A stretch of 64,000 nucleotides of DNA from Paenibacillus xerothermodurans. Lineage in GTDB: Bacteria; Bacillota; Bacilli; Paenibacillales; NBRC-103111. Both the position numbers and the translations under genes were made by a program. The DNA lies in the NCBI RefSeq assembly GCF_002220865.2, contig NZ_NHRJ02000015.1, forward strand, positions 36,630-100,629. Reading direction: 5' to 3'. The notes beneath the pieces are model-generated. The model made no database searches, was not told where the DNA came from, and worked only from the letters and a program-made list of their open reading frames with translations. This document shows positions 26,270 to 36,281 of this stretch, piece after piece. Numbering within the stretch: the first letter of the stretch is position 1; each line of letters starts with the position of its first letter.

Positions 26270-26605
26270 ATGTACAACTTAGTTCAACAGGCCCGCCAAT
26301 GTCAGCAAGTGCTTCAGCAATTAATGCAACAAACGCAGCAATCCAACCAAGCCTATATGCAAATCCTGCAGCGCGAACAAGAAAATAACGCCATGCTTGC
26401 GCAGTTGGCCCAACGTGAAGCCCAAACTGCTCAGATGGTTCAAGCTATGCTGGAGGCGCACGAAGTTGCAATGCAGCGTATGCAGCAGTGCGCTCAAGTT
26501 TGTCAGCAGCTGGAGCAAACCGCGCTGCAGGTGGCTAATATCACAATGCAGGGCATCGACCAAGCTCAAGTGCAGCCGGCCAACGCTGGAGTTATGTATC
26601 AATAA
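26270..26605 (+). CDS. Gln/Met/Ala-rich coiled-coil protein, probably spore-associated
   Basis: The 111-residue protein begins behind GTAGGAGGAATTAGAGAGT. About a quarter of the residues are Gln, with many Met and Ala, and three Cys (residues 11, 73 and 77). The whole chain should be helical (QQLMQQTQQSNQAYMQILQR). Similar Gln-rich helical proteins are common in Paenibacillus spores, but no named family is recognised. A strong terminator follows, so the gene is monocistronic. Confidence 0.8.
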   Translation: MYNLVQQARQCQQVLQQLMQQTQQSNQAYMQILQREQENNAMLAQLAQREAQTAQMVQAMLEAHEVAMQRMQQCAQVCQQLEQTALQVANITMQGIDQAQVQPANAGVMYQ

Positions 26606-26627
26606 GAGCGCTTCGGTCACACTCGAG

Positions 26628-26671
26628 AGGATTGCACGTTCTGTATTCACAGGCGTGCAATCCTTTTTTTT
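26628..26671 (+). terminator. Terminator after the Gln-rich gene
   Basis: aggattgcacg (26628-26638) pairs perfectly with cgtgcaatcct (26654-26664), followed by eight T. Confidence 0.92.
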
Positions 26672-26715
26672 ATTCGAACACGCCGACAGTGTCAAACAGC
26701 TGCTATAGGGATGCA

Positions 26716-26743
26716 TTGCAGTGTAGGCATATATACTTATAAA
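26716..26743 (+). promoter_or_regulatory. Candidate SigA promoter of the AT-rich membrane gene
   Basis: TTGCAG at 26716-26721 and TATAAA at 26738-26743 are 16 bases apart, about 50 bases upstream of the GTG start. Confidence 0.5.
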
Positions 26744-26795
26744 TTCGGACTATGAAGTATACTATAAAATAAAAATTAGGAAGGGGAGGAGGATA

Positions 26796-27218
26796 GTGTT
26801 ACGAAAAACAATGGCTAGAAAAATAATCGCCAGTATCATTTCAACTATTTTATCCACGATTTTCTTGTTATTTTTATTATCTATTGGGGAAGATGATGTA
26901 ATTGCAGTAAGTGTTGTTATTGCACTTATTGTTTTTGTCGTTACATTATTTTATGGTGTACCCATTTCAATCTTAATTCATCATTTAACTAAGAAATTTC
27001 AAGAAACCAGGCGGAGGTTGATTTCTTTGATATATCATCTATTATTTGGTTTTGCATTTGTGTTGATAATAAGTCTAATCGTTTATTTCGATCATTTAGA
27101 AAATCTCACCCATTACTGGAATGAAACTCATTTCTATTTTGTAGCTGCAATAGTAGCATCCTTTTTCCTGTGGTTAACTGAGGTAATTATATGTAAATTG
27201 GCTGGTAAAAAGCATTAG
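26796..27218 (+). CDS. AT-rich membrane protein of unknown function (140 residues)
   Basis: GTG at 26796 lies behind AAGGGGAGGAGG; ATG at 26811 is an alternative. Four hydrophobic helices are visible (for example IISTILSTIFLLFLLSI and FVLIISLIVYF), with charged loops and an acidic segment before helix 2. Codon use is strikingly AT-rich (many ATT, TTA, TTT, AAT) compared with all neighbours, which suggests acquisition from a low-GC donor. No family is recognised. A plasmid- or phage-type membrane protein is possible. Confidence 0.75.
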   Translation: MLRKTMARKIIASIISTILSTIFLLFLLSIGEDDVIAVSVVIALIVFVVTLFYGVPISILIHHLTKKFQETRRRLISLIYHLLFGFAFVLIISLIVYFDHLENLTHYWNETHFYFVAAIVASFFLWLTEVIICKLAGKKH

Positions 27219-27330
27219 GGAGACATTCTCCGGGCTATCCCACGTTCGTTCAAGGTACATAACATTTTGGTTTTGGGACATGCTACGCGTTGTAATTACA
27301 TCCTTTAAGCCCACATTCAGGAGGTTGCTT

Positions 27331-27924
27331 ATGCAAACGCAGCAGCGTTTTTCTGCACACGAATATTTGGAAACTCAGGAGGCGGTCCGCACAAAAGGCG
27401 CTCATATCGAGCTGTACGGTCTGCTGTTCTCGATGGCTGAAGACACGCACCTGAAAGATATTTTGTACGACCAACAAAGACGAATGATCGAAAGCTACAA
27501 TTACGCCATCAACCTGCTGCAGGGGCGCGGTATCAACATGATGGGTCACACGCCGGATCTGCGCATCTATGAGAATCCGCAAGTCGGATTACATCGGCCG
27601 CACATACCTGCACCCAACCCGAACGCCACACGGCTATCCGACGGAACTATAGCGCAGGTTGCCTTGAGCTTGCACAAAGCCGGATCCGCGATAGGCATGT
27701 ATAGGGCGTCCGAGTGCGCGGACCGTGACATTCGTATGTATCATGCGACTTCGGCGAACATGTGCCAGGAAATGGCCTGGGAAATGTTCCAGTATATGAA
27801 TTACCGCGGCTTCTATCAATCGCCTCAGCTTGCCGACCACACGATGCGGACGATGAACGCCGGAGTACATCAGTCGCAGCAGCAGCACCATTATGAAACA
27901 AATTTCGGTCAAATCCACTCATAA
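27331..27924 (+). CDS. CotF-type spore coat protein
   Basis: From the ATG at 27331 (AGGAGG six bases upstream) the protein has 197 residues. The coat-F-like organisation is clear: HIELYGLLFSMAEDTHLKDI, then helices with RMIESYNYAINLLQ, a Pro/Asn-rich linker, then SAIGMYRASECADRDIRMYH and a final EMAWEMFQYMNYRGFYQSPQ. This Tyr-rich end is typical of Bacillales coat proteins. It is expected in the spore coat. A longer start at 27280 has no ribosome site. A terminator follows. Confidence 0.82.
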   Translation: MQTQQRFSAHEYLETQEAVRTKGAHIELYGLLFSMAEDTHLKDILYDQQRRMIESYNYAINLLQGRGINMMGHTPDLRIYENPQVGLHRPHIPAPNPNATRLSDGTIAQVALSLHKAGSAIGMYRASECADRDIRMYHATSANMCQEMAWEMFQYMNYRGFYQSPQLADHTMRTMNAGVHQSQQQHHYETNFGQIHS

Positions 27925-27960
27925 AACCAAGAACGGCCAAGGTAGAAACAAAAAACAAAA

Positions 27961-28001
27961 CCTGCGGTCCTTTCATCGCGGAAAGGGCTCGCAGGTTTCT
28001 T
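27961..28001 (+). terminator. Terminator after the second CotF-type gene
   Basis: cctgcg..cctttc (27961-27974) pairs with gaaagggctcgcagg (27981-27995), followed by TTTCTT. Confidence 0.8.
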
Positions 28002-28039
28002 CATGTTTCATTTATAAAATACGTAGATCGGACCATGCG

Positions 28040-28384
28040 TTATCCATCGGCAGAGTTGTGCAGCTCATACGCAGTGAGCGGCTCTCCGTTTTTATAATAC
28101 AGCGAGGGAGTGAGCAGCACGAAAAAAATATGGACCTGATCATAGCCGGCTTCGCGCAGGATATGATGCAGTGCTGCGGCTATCGCATCGTGCGTCTCCT
28201 GCTTTCTCGGAAACATCATAATTTGCAGGCTTAGCGGCACTTGAGTAATCGCCTCGCTGGCGATCAGCTCGATTTTCACTTTCTCTCTTTCTATATTCAC
28301 CAGTTGTGCGAATTCCTGCGTCATGCGTGGAGCAAGCAATCTGAGAGAATCACCCGCGAATCCTGTGAATCGTAAATAAGGCAT
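28040..28384 (-). CDS. DUF1904 family protein (tautomerase-like fold)
   Basis: From the ATG at 28384 (GGGAG upstream) the protein has 114 residues. It starts MPYLRFTGF, with Pro2 in the position of the catalytic proline of the tautomerase superfamily, and continues with a MIF/4-OT-like pattern (VKIELIASEAITQVPLSLQI, HDAIAAALHHILREAGYDQV). DUF1904 members have this arrangement and no known substrate. It is transcribed away from padR; the shared region holds a PadR-type operator. Confidence 0.75.
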   Translation of the reverse strand: MPYLRFTGFAGDSLRLLAPRMTQEFAQLVNIEREKVKIELIASEAITQVPLSLQIMMFPRKQETHDAIAAALHHILREAGYDQVHIFFVLLTPSLYYKNGEPLTAYELHNSADG

Positions 28385-28456
28385 GATGGTCGTCTCCCTA
28401 TATGAGATAAATGCGGTGCTGCGGATCAACAAACGTACAGGAGAAGCCGCTGGCAT

Positions 28457-28485
28457 TTGCGTATATGTACATTTTTACATATAAT
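28457..28485 (+). promoter_or_regulatory. padR promoter with an embedded PadR operator
   Basis: TTGCGT (28457-28462) and TATAAT (28480-28485) are exactly 17 bases apart. Between them lies ATGT-N8-ACAT (28465-28480), the PadR operator consensus, within the perfect inverted repeat tatgta...tacata (28464-28481). Binding there would block RNA polymerase, so autorepression is expected. The divergent DUF1904 gene starts 80 bases away and may also be controlled. Confidence 0.8.
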
Positions 28486-28553
28486 TAGGTTCGTCAAAAT
28501 AGTACTATGGTTCCGGGCGGATGTCAACGTTAATGCCGGAAGTCGGAGGCGCT

Positions 28554-29129
28554 ATGAATACACTGTCCTATGGTCTGCTGGCTTTACTCTCCGTCAAGCC
28601 GCGCACAGGCTATGAGCTGATGCAGCAAATTCAACCTCTGTGGAGGGCCAAGCATAGTCAAATTTATCCGCTGCTGGCTAAGCTGGAACAGCTGGGCTGC
28701 GTTCGTTTTGTGCAGGTGACACAAAAGGAAAAGCCTGATAAAAAGATATACTCGATCACCGAGACGGGACTCGCTAAGCTGCGTTCATGGTTACCGGAGC
28801 AGGCGGATGAACCGGTGAAACGCGACGAGCTGCTGCTAAAGGCTTATTGTTTGTCGCTCGCTGAGCCGCGGCAGGCCAGACACTTGATAGCGGAGCGCCG
28901 TGCTCTGTTTCAGAATCATCTGGCCAAATATAACGCACAGCTCGCCGAACTAAAGCGGGAAACGGGACTATCTGACGGGGAACCCGGTCTGCGGTCGCCA
29001 TATTTCGGTAATTACATATTGATAAAAAGGGCGATCGCCGGCGCGCAATTGGAGCTGGAATGGTGCTCATGGGTAATGCATATATTGGATGAGGAACAGG
29101 GCCAATGCGCTGAACGGCCCGAACCATAA
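28554..29129 (+). CDS. PadR-family transcriptional regulator
   Basis: From the ATG at 28554 (CGGAGGCGCT upstream) the protein has 191 residues. The N-terminal winged helix is clear: LSYGLLALLSVKPRTGYELM, QIYPLLAKLEQLGCV for the recognition helix and turn, and KKIYSITETGLAKLRSWL for the wing. The C-terminal half is helical (PadR C-terminal/Vir domain) and makes the dimer. PadR proteins usually repress transporters or phenolic-acid genes and their own gene; the ligand here is unknown. Confidence 0.9.
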   Translation: MNTLSYGLLALLSVKPRTGYELMQQIQPLWRAKHSQIYPLLAKLEQLGCVRFVQVTQKEKPDKKIYSITETGLAKLRSWLPEQADEPVKRDELLLKAYCLSLAEPRQARHLIAERRALFQNHLAKYNAQLAELKRETGLSDGEPGLRSPYFGNYILIKRAIAGAQLELEWCSWVMHILDEEQGQCAERPEP

Positions 29130-29151
29130 TTTCCTCCGCTTCCTCCATATG

Positions 29152-29182
29152 GAAGTCATCATTTTCGTGTTATAATGACTTC
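29152..29182 (+). promoter_or_regulatory. Inverted repeat overlapping a -10 sequence upstream of the sugar kinase gene
   Basis: GAAGTCAT (29152-29159) and ATGACTTC (29175-29182) form a perfect 8-bp inverted repeat with a 15-base spacer. TATAAT at 29171-29176 overlaps its right arm. It could be an operator, since no T-run follows that would make it a terminator. Confidence 0.5.
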
Positions 29183-29286
29183 ATGCTGTGTTGGTGCTAT
29201 AGCACTAATTTTCTCGTCCCGAAAGTATACAAGTTTGCGATGAATTGCTTGAATGAAATTTCGAAACTGACCAACGGAGGAACTGT

Positions 29287-30270
29287 ATGCTCGCTCGACC
29301 TACTAAGCGAATCGTATGTTTAGGAGAAATATTAATAGATTTTGTTCCGGAGGAAAACGGGCGGCCGCTGTCGCAGGTGCCGGCATTTCAGCGGGCGGCG
29401 GGCGGAGCGCCTGCCAATGTCGCGGCGGCCGTGGCCAGACTCGGGGGATCTTCCCGGTTTATCGGGAAGATCGGCCGGGACCCGTTCGGCCGGTATTTGC
29501 ACGGCACGCTGGAGGATGCCGGCGTGGAGGCAGCGCTGGTCGAGACCGACGCTGCTCGTACCGGTCTCGCTTTTGTATCACTCCGAGAGAACGGCGAGCG
29601 CGACTTCTTATTTTACCGCGGGCCTGCTGCGGATATGCTGTTGGAACCCGCGGAGCTGCACGCTGCGTGGCTGGACGATGCGGCCGTGTACCACTTCGGC
29701 TCAGTGTCGTTGATCGCCGATCCATGCAGGGCTGCAACATTGGAAGCAGCGCGGAGGGTGAAAGCTGCCGGCGGCCTGATCTCCTATGACCCGAATCTGC
29801 GGCCCGCGTTGTGGCCTGATGAAGAAACTATGCGGCGTGTGGTTCTAGAGCACATCGGCTTGGCCGATGTCGTGAAGGTGAGCGAGGAGGAAGCCGCGTT
29901 TCTTGCGGGCAAGGAGCCTCCCGAAGCCGTGCAGTATCTGCTCGGGCTCGGCGCGAAGGCTCTGGTAGTAACATTGGGCGAGAACGGGTGCTGCGTATTG
30001 ACGAGAACGGCGATGACTTCCATACCCGGAGTACGGGTGAAAGCGGTGGATACGACAGGCGCAGGCGACAGCTTCGTTGGTGCTATGCTGCTCAAGCTGG
30101 TCGAGCATGGCATCACGGCCGAATCGATTGAATCCGCTCTTACGGATGAGGATACGGTACGTGATATTTTCTCGTTCGCCAATAAAGCCGGTGCGTTCAC
30201 GACCACCCGTCGGGGTGCGATTCCCGCACTGCCGACATTGGCGGAAATCGAGATGCTGTCTGTGAGATAA
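29287..30270 (+). CDS. PfkB-family carbohydrate kinase, fructokinase-like
   Basis: The 327-residue protein has both PfkB signatures: AAGGAPANVAAAVARLGGSS near residue 37 and VDTTGAGDSFVGAMLLKL near 254, where Asp of GAGD is the catalytic base. RPLSQVPAFQRAAGG and FYRGPAADMLL are typical of the fructokinase group (ScrK/Cscc type), which makes fructose 6-phosphate from fructose and ATP. Ribokinase or keto-deoxy-gluconate kinase activity cannot be excluded. CGGAGG lies eight bases before the ATG. No sugar transporter is adjacent. A terminator follows. Confidence 0.88.
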   Translation: MLARPTKRIVCLGEILIDFVPEENGRPLSQVPAFQRAAGGAPANVAAAVARLGGSSRFIGKIGRDPFGRYLHGTLEDAGVEAALVETDAARTGLAFVSLRENGERDFLFYRGPAADMLLEPAELHAAWLDDAAVYHFGSVSLIADPCRAATLEAARRVKAAGGLISYDPNLRPALWPDEETMRRVVLEHIGLADVVKVSEEEAAFLAGKEPPEAVQYLLGLGAKALVVTLGENGCCVLTRTAMTSIPGVRVKAVDTTGAGDSFVGAMLLKLVEHGITAESIESALTDEDTVRDIFSFANKAGAFTTTRRGAIPALPTLAEIEMLSVR

Positions 30271-30272
30271 TC

Positions 30273-30317
30273 AGCGGTTCTAACTACCCATCCGGTGGTT
30301 TGGAATCGCTCTTTTTT
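30273..30317 (+). terminator. Terminator after the sugar kinase gene
   Basis: agcggttctaac (30273-30284) pairs with ggtttggaatcgct (30297-30310), with two G-T pairs, followed by CTTTTTT. Confidence 0.7.
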
Positions 30318-30389
30318 ATCCTTGAAAAAAGAGGACAAAGCAAGGCGTGTGAACCATCTCGCTTCATCCTCTGGGGCTGGACATCCCTA

Positions 30390-30965
30390 TTACAGACTAT
30401 GGGATTCCTTTCGTTTTGATGCATAGCATTTGCGGCATACCGGAAGATAGCTTTCATTGCCGCCGATTTGGATTTGTTGGCCCTCAAATACAGGGCGGCC
30501 GTCTTCGCATCGCATGTTCATTATTGCTTTTTTGTCACAGAACCAACATATCGTTTTGATCTCCTCAATCTTATCGGCAATCGCGAGCAGATGGTAGCTG
30601 CCCTCGAATAACGTCCCCTTGAAATCCGCGCGCAGCCCATAGGCTATCACCGGAATGTCCAAATCGTCCACGATCTCCGTCAGCTGCTGTACCTGCTCCT
30701 TATTCAAAAATTGTGCCTCGTCAATCAGGATACAATTGGGCTTCTCAGCTTTCGCAAGCTCGATCATATTTGTCGTATCGTCGATGACAATCGCTTCTTT
30801 TTGCATACCAATTCGGGACGCAACCGTCCCAACTCCATAGCGGTCGTCCAGATGAGGCGTGAAAAGGAGAACCTTCTTACCCTGCTCCTCATAGTTATGG
30901 GCCGTTCTGAGAACCTCGATGGATTTCCCGCTGTTCATCGTGCCGTAGCGAAAATATAGTTTGGC
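30390..30965 (-). CDS. tdk: Thymidine kinase
   Basis: The type II thymidine kinase starts at TTG 30965 ([16 protein letters not shown]), giving 191 residues, the normal length; GAGAGGA lies 12 bases upstream, and the further ATG at 31010 has no ribosome site. Visible motifs are the P-loop GTMNSGKS, the Walker B-like [11 protein letters not shown] near residue 85, the lasso region with SYLPVCRKC, and two Cys pairs (CWFC and CRKC) that bind structural zinc. It phosphorylates thymidine in the salvage of dTMP. It is cytoplasmic, and divergent from gltB. Confidence 0.94.
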   Translation of the reverse strand, partial: AKLYFRYGTMNSGKSIEVLRTAHNYEEQGKKVLLFTPHLDDRYGVGTVASRIGMQKEAIVIDDTTNMIELAKAEKPNCILIDEAQFLNKEQVQQLTEIVDDLDIPVIAYGLRADFKGTLFEGSYHLLAIADKIEEIKTICWFCDKKAIMNMRCEDGRPVFEGQQIQIGGNESYLPVCRKCYASKRKESHSL

Positions 30966-31526
30966 CAAATGTCTTGCCAGTCCTCTCTGCTGAAAGTATT
31001 TATTTATCATAGCACAGGTGTTGAGTTAGAGCATAGGGGATGGCTGGGGCTTGTGCAGCCGACCAGATATCCTCTCCTTTTCCCTATGGCTTAGTTTAGC
31101 GGCGGAAGGCATAGAACAGCTTTCTGTCGAACTTTTCGGGAAATTATATGCGGTGTTGGGAAATGATCTATACCGGTCGCGGTAGTTTCGGTGACCTGCA
31201 GCAGGGTTAGGCATCCGGATGATGTAATCCTCTTAGCACATCTGACGTGATAAATAGATTCTATTAGATGAGCGAAAAACTAACATATGATGTTAAATAA
31301 GTGGCCTTTTGCGGCAAAACTCCATTGATCGTTCAGGTATCAGATGTTAATATAAGACATATTATTTGTAAAATGTGCTTGCTAAAAATGTCGCAATTTT
31401 CTGGAGATTCGGGTGAAAGTGTGTTTTTGTCTAGGACGGGAGACTCTTTTTACTGCCTGACGCCGCGACCAAATCTCAGTTAATAACACTGGTACAAATT
31501 ATTACATGGGAGAAAGGTTGTACAAC
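30966..31526. other. Long divergent region between tdk and gltB
   Basis: No convincing gene is present. A 62-codon minus frame at 31026-31214 has no ribosome site. The gltB-proximal 250 bases are AT-rich and contain the perfect inverted repeat TAACAT-ATG-ATGTTA at 31281-31295, a possible operator, and a Spo0A-like TGTCGAA at 31125-31131. No gltC-type regulator gene lies here. Confidence 0.4.
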
Positions 31527-34500
31527 ATGAACAGAAATGGACTTCCAGTTAAGCAGGGTCTCTACGATCCACAGTTTGAGCATGATGCATGCGGTATCGG
31601 GTTTGTTGCTAACATTAAGGGAACTCCTTCCCGCGAAATAGTCGGTCAAGCGTTGAAGGTTCTGTGCAATCTGGATCACCGCGGCGGTCAGGGTGCTGAG
31701 AGCAGCACTGGGGACGGAGCAGGCATCCTGCTGCAAATTCCACATAGTTTCTTCCAAGCTGAATGTGCCGAGGCCGGCATTCAACTGCCTGAACCCGGCA
31801 AGTATGGCGTCGGCATGCTGTTTCTGCCGCAGGACGCAGAAGCGCGCGCTGCCTGTGAGCGAATCGTTGAGGGACATATTAAGGAAACCGGACAGCAGCT
31901 TCTTGGCTGGAGAACGGTGCCGACCGATAACTCCTCGTTAGGCGAGTCTGCAGTGGCTTCTGAGCCCTTTGCGCGGCAAATTTTTATCGGCGCTAATGTC
32001 GACGGGCAGGATGAATTGGCATTTGAGCGCAAGCTGTACGTGATACGTAAATTGACGGAAAATTCGGTCCGCGCTCTGGATAATGGAAAGGGCTTTTATG
32101 TCGCAAGCTTATCCAGCCGTACCATTGTGTATAAAGGGATGTTGACCCCGGCACAGGTTGACAGCTACTATATGGAGCTGACAAACCCAGCGTTTACAAC
32201 GGCGATGGCGCTTGTCCATTCCCGCTTCAGCACCAACACGTTCCCAAGCTGGGAGCGCGCTCATCCATACCGTTATATGATTCACAACGGGGAGATCAAT
32301 ACACTGCGCGGTAACGTGAACTGGATGCATGCCCGTGAGGCGATGATCGACAGCGACTTGTTCGGGGGCGATGTCAAAAAGATTTTGCCGATCATCGATA
32401 CGGCGGGGTCCGACTCCCAAATGTTTGACAATACGCTGGAATTCTTGATGCTGTCGGGACGTTCCCTGCCGCATGCGGCGATGATGATGATTCCGGAGCC
32501 ATGGTCCAAGCACCAAACGATGAGCGATGACAAGAAAGCATTTTACGAATACCACAGCACATTGATGGAGCCATGGGACGGCCCAGCGGCAATCTCATTC
32601 ACAGATGGCAGAATGATCGGCGCCGTGTTGGATCGTAACGGTTTGCGTCCGGCGCGCTATTATGTGACGAACGACGACTTGATCGTGCTTGCCTCTGAGG
32701 TAGGCGTCTTGGATATCGCTCCTGAACGCATTCTCCGCAAAGAGCGCCTGCAGCCCGGACGCATGCTTCTCGTAGATACCGTGCAAGGGCGAATCGTCTC
32801 GGATGAGGAGATCAAGAGCGCAATCGTTAATGAGAAGCCTTACCGTGAGTGGCTGAACCGGCACTTGATTTCGCTTGAGGACCTGCCGGAAGCGGCAGAA
32901 GTACCGGCTGCAGGTGAGTCGGTACAGCAGATGCAGCAGGCGTTCGGGTACACATCCGAAAATCTGCGCCGGATTATCGAGCCTATGGCCAAAACAGGTG
33001 TCGACCCGATTGGCTCCATGGGCTATGACGCGCCGCTCGCCGTGCTCTCGGATAGACCGCAGCTGTTGTACAGCTATTTCAAACAGCTGTTCGCGCAGGT
33101 GACGAACCCGCCGATCGACGCGAATTTTGAAGAGATCATTACAGCACAGGGGACCACGTTAGGACCTGAGCGGAATTTGATCAAGCCGGAGCCGGAGAGC
33201 TGCCGTCAGATTCGGTTGGCGACACCTATTCTGACCAATGCGGAGCTGGCACAGCTGCGTGAGATTAAGCGCGAGGGCTTCAGTACCGTAACACTGCCTA
33301 TTCTCTTTAATCCGGCTGAGGGAGCAGAAGCATTGGAACGGTCGATGGATGAGCTGTATGCTGCGGCGGATGAGGCTATTGCCGGCGGCGCTACGATAAT
33401 TATTTTGTCCGACCGTGGCGTAGACGCGGAGCATGCCGCTATTCCTGCGCTGTTGGCCGTGTCCGGTTTGCATCATCACCTGATTCGCGAGGGCACACGT
33501 ACGAAGGTAGGGCTGCTGCTTGAATCCGGCGAGCCGCGTGAGGTGCATCATTTTGCTCTGCTGCTCGGCTATGGTGTGAGTGCGGTCAATCCATACCTGT
33601 CGTTGGATACGCTTGAAAATCTCGTTCGCAGCAATAAATTGAAAGACATCACCAGTGAGAAGGCCGTGTACAACTACATCAAAGCGGCCACCAAGGGTGT
33701 CGTAAAAGTGTTGGCCAAAATGGGTATTTCTACCATCCAAAGCTATCGTGGAGCCCAAATTTTTGAAGCGGTGGGTCTTGATCAATCCGTCATCGACAAA
33801 TATTTCACTTGGACATACACGCCGGTTGGTGGCATAAAAGTTGACATCATCGCGCAAGAAGCTATCATGCGGCATAAGCGGGCGTTCCTCGAGAACCAGG
33901 GTCTGGACACCGGCGGTGAGCTGCAGTGGCGTAAAAATGCTGAAGAGCACATGTATAATCCGGAAACGATCCACGCGCTGCAGAGCGCGGTGAGAAACAA
34001 TGACTATGAAATGTACAAGAAATTCGTGAAATTGGTGCAAAAAGAAAATGAACAATATATGGTGCTGCGTTCTTTGTTTTCATTTAAATCCGGACGCGCT
34101 CCGATTTCGATCGACGAGGTAGAGCCGGTCGAGTCATTATTCAAACGGTTTAAGACAGGCGCTATGTCGTTCGGATCGATTTCCAAGGAAGTGCATGAGG
34201 ATATCGCAATCGCGATGAACCGAATCGGCGGTAAATCCAACACCGGAGAAGGCGGCGAGCATCCGGACCGGTTCACACCGGACGAAAACGGGGACCTGCG
34301 GCGCAGCGCGATCAAGCAGGTTGCATCCGGCCGGTTTGGCGTGACCAGCTATTATCTGGTGAATGCTGATGAAATACAGATTAAAATGGCACAAGGTGCG
34401 AAGCCGGGTGAAGGCGGCCAGCTGCCGGGCACCAAAGTATACCCGTGGGTTGCCGAGGTTCGGGGCGTCACACCGGGCGTAGGCCTGATCTCACCTCCTC

Positions 34501-36104
34501 CGCATCATGATATTTACTCAATCGAGGACTTGGCCGAACTGATCCACGATCTGAAGAATGCTAATCCGCGCGCTCGCATCAGTGTGAAGCTCGTTTCTGA
34601 GGTGGGCGTAGGTACCATTGCCGCTGGTGTGGCCAAAGGTAAAGCGGATGTCATCTTGATTTCCGGGTATGACGGAGGAACGGGTGCGGCGGCACAGACA
34701 AGTATCCGTCACGCTGGGCTGCCTTGGGAGCTGGGTCTCGCGGAAACGCAGCAAACCTTGCTGTTGAATAACTTGAGAAGCCGGGTGACGGTGGAAACGG
34801 ACGGCAAAATGATGACCGGCCGTGACGTCGTCATCGCAGCGCTGCTCGGGGCCGAAGAGTACGGCTTTGCGACAACGCCATTGATCGCGTTAGGCTGTAT
34901 CATGATGAGGGTATGTCAACTCGACACTTGCCCGGTGGGAGTGGCCACACAGAATCCGGATCTGCGCAAAAAGTACGTGGGAGACCCGCAGCATCTCGTC
35001 AATTTCATGCACTTCGTTGCTCAAGATGCGCGTGAGTTGATGGCGGAGCTCGGTTTCCGCACCATAGAGGAACTGGTAGGGCACACCGAGTATCTGGAAA
35101 TGACACAAGCGGTAGAGCATTGGAAAGCCAAGGGCATTGACCTGTCGCCGCTGCTGCACAAGCCGGATGTAGGCGAAGACGTGGGCAGCTTCTGTTCGGA
35201 ACGGCAGGATCACGGACTTGAGAAATCTCTGGATATGACTCAGCTTCTTGAAATCTGTAAGCCTGCGTTTGAAAGAAAAGAGCACGTCCATGCTGTTCTG
35301 CAGATTCAGAACGTCAATCGGGTTGTCGGCACGATCCTCGGCAGCGAGGTGACGAGCCGCTATGGAATGGAGGGCCTGCCGCATGATACGATTCGTATTC
35401 ATTTTAACGGATCGGCGGGTCAGAGCTTCGGTGCATTCATACCAAAAGGGATCACGTTATCCTTGGAAGGCGACGCCAATGACTATGTGGGCAAAGGCTT
35501 GTCAGGCGGAAAGCTGGCGATTTTCCCGCCAAGTCAGAGCTCCTTTAAGGCAGAGAAAAACATCATTATCGGCAATGTCGCATTGTATGGGGCAACCGAC
35601 GGTGAGGCGTACATCCGCGGTATTGCGTGCGAGCGTTTTGCCGTGCGGAACTCAGGCGTGCGTGCGGTAGTCGAAGGCGTGGGCGACCATGGCTGCGAAT
35701 ACATGACAGGCGGGCGCGTGGTTATACTCGGACCGACAGGCCGCAACTTTGCGGCCGGTATGTCGGGGGGAATCGCTTATGTACTGGATGAGCAGAGTAC
35801 CTTTAAGGACAACTGCAATCAAGACATGGTGCTGCTGGAACCGATCGAAGAGACGTACGAAGCCGCAGAACTGCGTACTATGATCCAGTGGCATGAAACC
35901 TTCACAGGCAGTGAGGTCGCTGACCGCGTTCTCAAAAACTGGGGGGAATACGTGTGGAAATTCGTCAAGGTGATACCAAAGGATTACAAACGTATGTTCG
36001 AGGCCATCGAGCGTGTGAAACGTTCCGGCTTAAGCCAACAGGAAGCGATGTTGGTCGCATTCGAAGAAAATACGAAAGATGTGTCCCGCGTCAGCGGTAA
36101 CTAA
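31527..36104 (+). CDS. gltB: Glutamate synthase (NADPH) large subunit
   Basis: The protein has 1525 residues from the ATG at 31527 (GAAAGG upstream). A 21-residue propeptide precedes Cys22 ([13 protein letters not shown]), the N-terminal nucleophile of the class II glutaminase domain. The central domain and FMN-binding barrel follow ([30 protein letters not shown]), then the 3Fe-4S cluster site [15 protein letters not shown] and the C-terminal beta-helix ([20 protein letters not shown]). It makes glutamate from glutamine and 2-oxoglutarate with a small subunit (gltD) as electron entry. gltD is not next to it and is not in the window. A strong terminator follows. Confidence 0.97.
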   Translation: MNRNGLPVKQGLYDPQFEHDACGIGFVANIKGTPSREIVGQALKVLCNLDHRGGQGAESSTGDGAGILLQIPHSFFQAECAEAGIQLPEPGKYGVGMLFLPQDAEARAACERIVEGHIKETGQQLLGWRTVPTDNSSLGESAVASEPFARQIFIGANVDGQDELAFERKLYVIRKLTENSVRALDNGKGFYVASLSSRTIVYKGMLTPAQVDSYYMELTNPAFTTAMALVHSRFSTNTFPSWERAHPYRYMIHNGEINTLRGNVNWMHAREAMIDSDLFGGDVKKILPIIDTAGSDSQMFDNTLEFLMLSGRSLPHAAMMMIPEPWSKHQTMSDDKKAFYEYHSTLMEPWDGPAAISFTDGRMIGAVLDRNGLRPARYYVTNDDLIVLASEVGVLDIAPERILRKERLQPGRMLLVDTVQGRIVSDEEIKSAIVNEKPYREWLNRHLISLEDLPEAAEVPAAGESVQQMQQAFGYTSENLRRIIEPMAKTGVDPIGSMGYDAPLAVLSDRPQLLYSYFKQLFAQVTNPPIDANFEEIITAQGTTLGPERNLIKPEPESCRQIRLATPILTNAELAQLREIKREGFSTVTLPILFNPAEGAEALERSMDELYAAADEAIAGGATIIILSDRGVDAEHAAIPALLAVSGLHHHLIREGTRTKVGLLLESGEPREVHHFALLLGYGVSAVNPYLSLDTLENLVRSNKLKDITSEKAVYNYIKAATKGVVKVLAKMGISTIQSYRGAQIFEAVGLDQSVIDKYFTWTYTPVGGIKVDIIAQEAIMRHKRAFLENQGLDTGGELQWRKNAEEHMYNPETIHALQSAVRNNDYEMYKKFVKLVQKENEQYMVLRSLFSFKSGRAPISIDEVEPVESLFKRFKTGAMSFGSISKEVHEDIAIAMNRIGGKSNTGEGGEHPDRFTPDENGDLRRSAIKQVASGRFGVTSYYLVNADEIQIKMAQGAKPGEGGQLPGTKVYPWVAEVRGVTPGVGLISPPPHHDIYSIEDLAELIHDLKNANPRARISVKLVSEVGVGTIAAGVAKGKADVILISGYDGGTGAAAQTSIRHAGLPWELGLAETQQTLLLNNLRSRVTVETDGKMMTGRDVVIAALLGAEEYGFATTPLIALGCIMMRVCQLDTCPVGVATQNPDLRKKYVGDPQHLVNFMHFVAQDARELMAELGFRTIEELVGHTEYLEMTQAVEHWKAKGIDLSPLLHKPDVGEDVGSFCSERQDHGLEKSLDMTQLLEICKPAFERKEHVHAVLQIQNVNRVVGTILGSEVTSRYGMEGLPHDTIRIHFNGSAGQSFGAFIPKGITLSLEGDANDYVGKGLSGGKLAIFPPSQSSFKAEKNIIIGNVALYGATDGEAYIRGIACERFAVRNSGVRAVVEGVGDHGCEYMTGGRVVILGPTGRNFAAGMSGGIAYVLDEQSTFKDNCNQDMVLLEPIEETYEAAELRTMIQWHETFTGSEVADRVLKNWGEYVWKFVKVIPKDYKRMFEAIERVKRSGLSQQEAMLVAFEENTKDVSRVSGN

Positions 36105-36123
36105 TAGCACGTTTTTCGTCTTT

Positions 36124-36164
36124 AAAGGGATACAGCATGAGCATCATGTTGTGTCCCTTTTTTT
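36124..36164 (+). terminator. Terminator of gltB
   Basis: aaagggatacagcatga (36124-36140) pairs with atcatgttgtgtcccttt (36143-36160), with G-T pairs, followed by a T-run. Confidence 0.93.
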
Positions 36165-36281
36165 CATCAATGTCCGTCATTATAGGTCATTCGTGCGGTT
36201 CTCCAGCGCTGGTGTATTTGCTATACTGGGTATGACATTTTTTCAGATCAAACGTTGGTTTTGCACTTCAGGAGGTGTGGA

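Noticed and set aside
31026..31214. 62-codon minus frame upstream of tdk
   Set aside because: No Shine-Dalgarno site and Pro/Ser/Arg-rich shadow-like composition.
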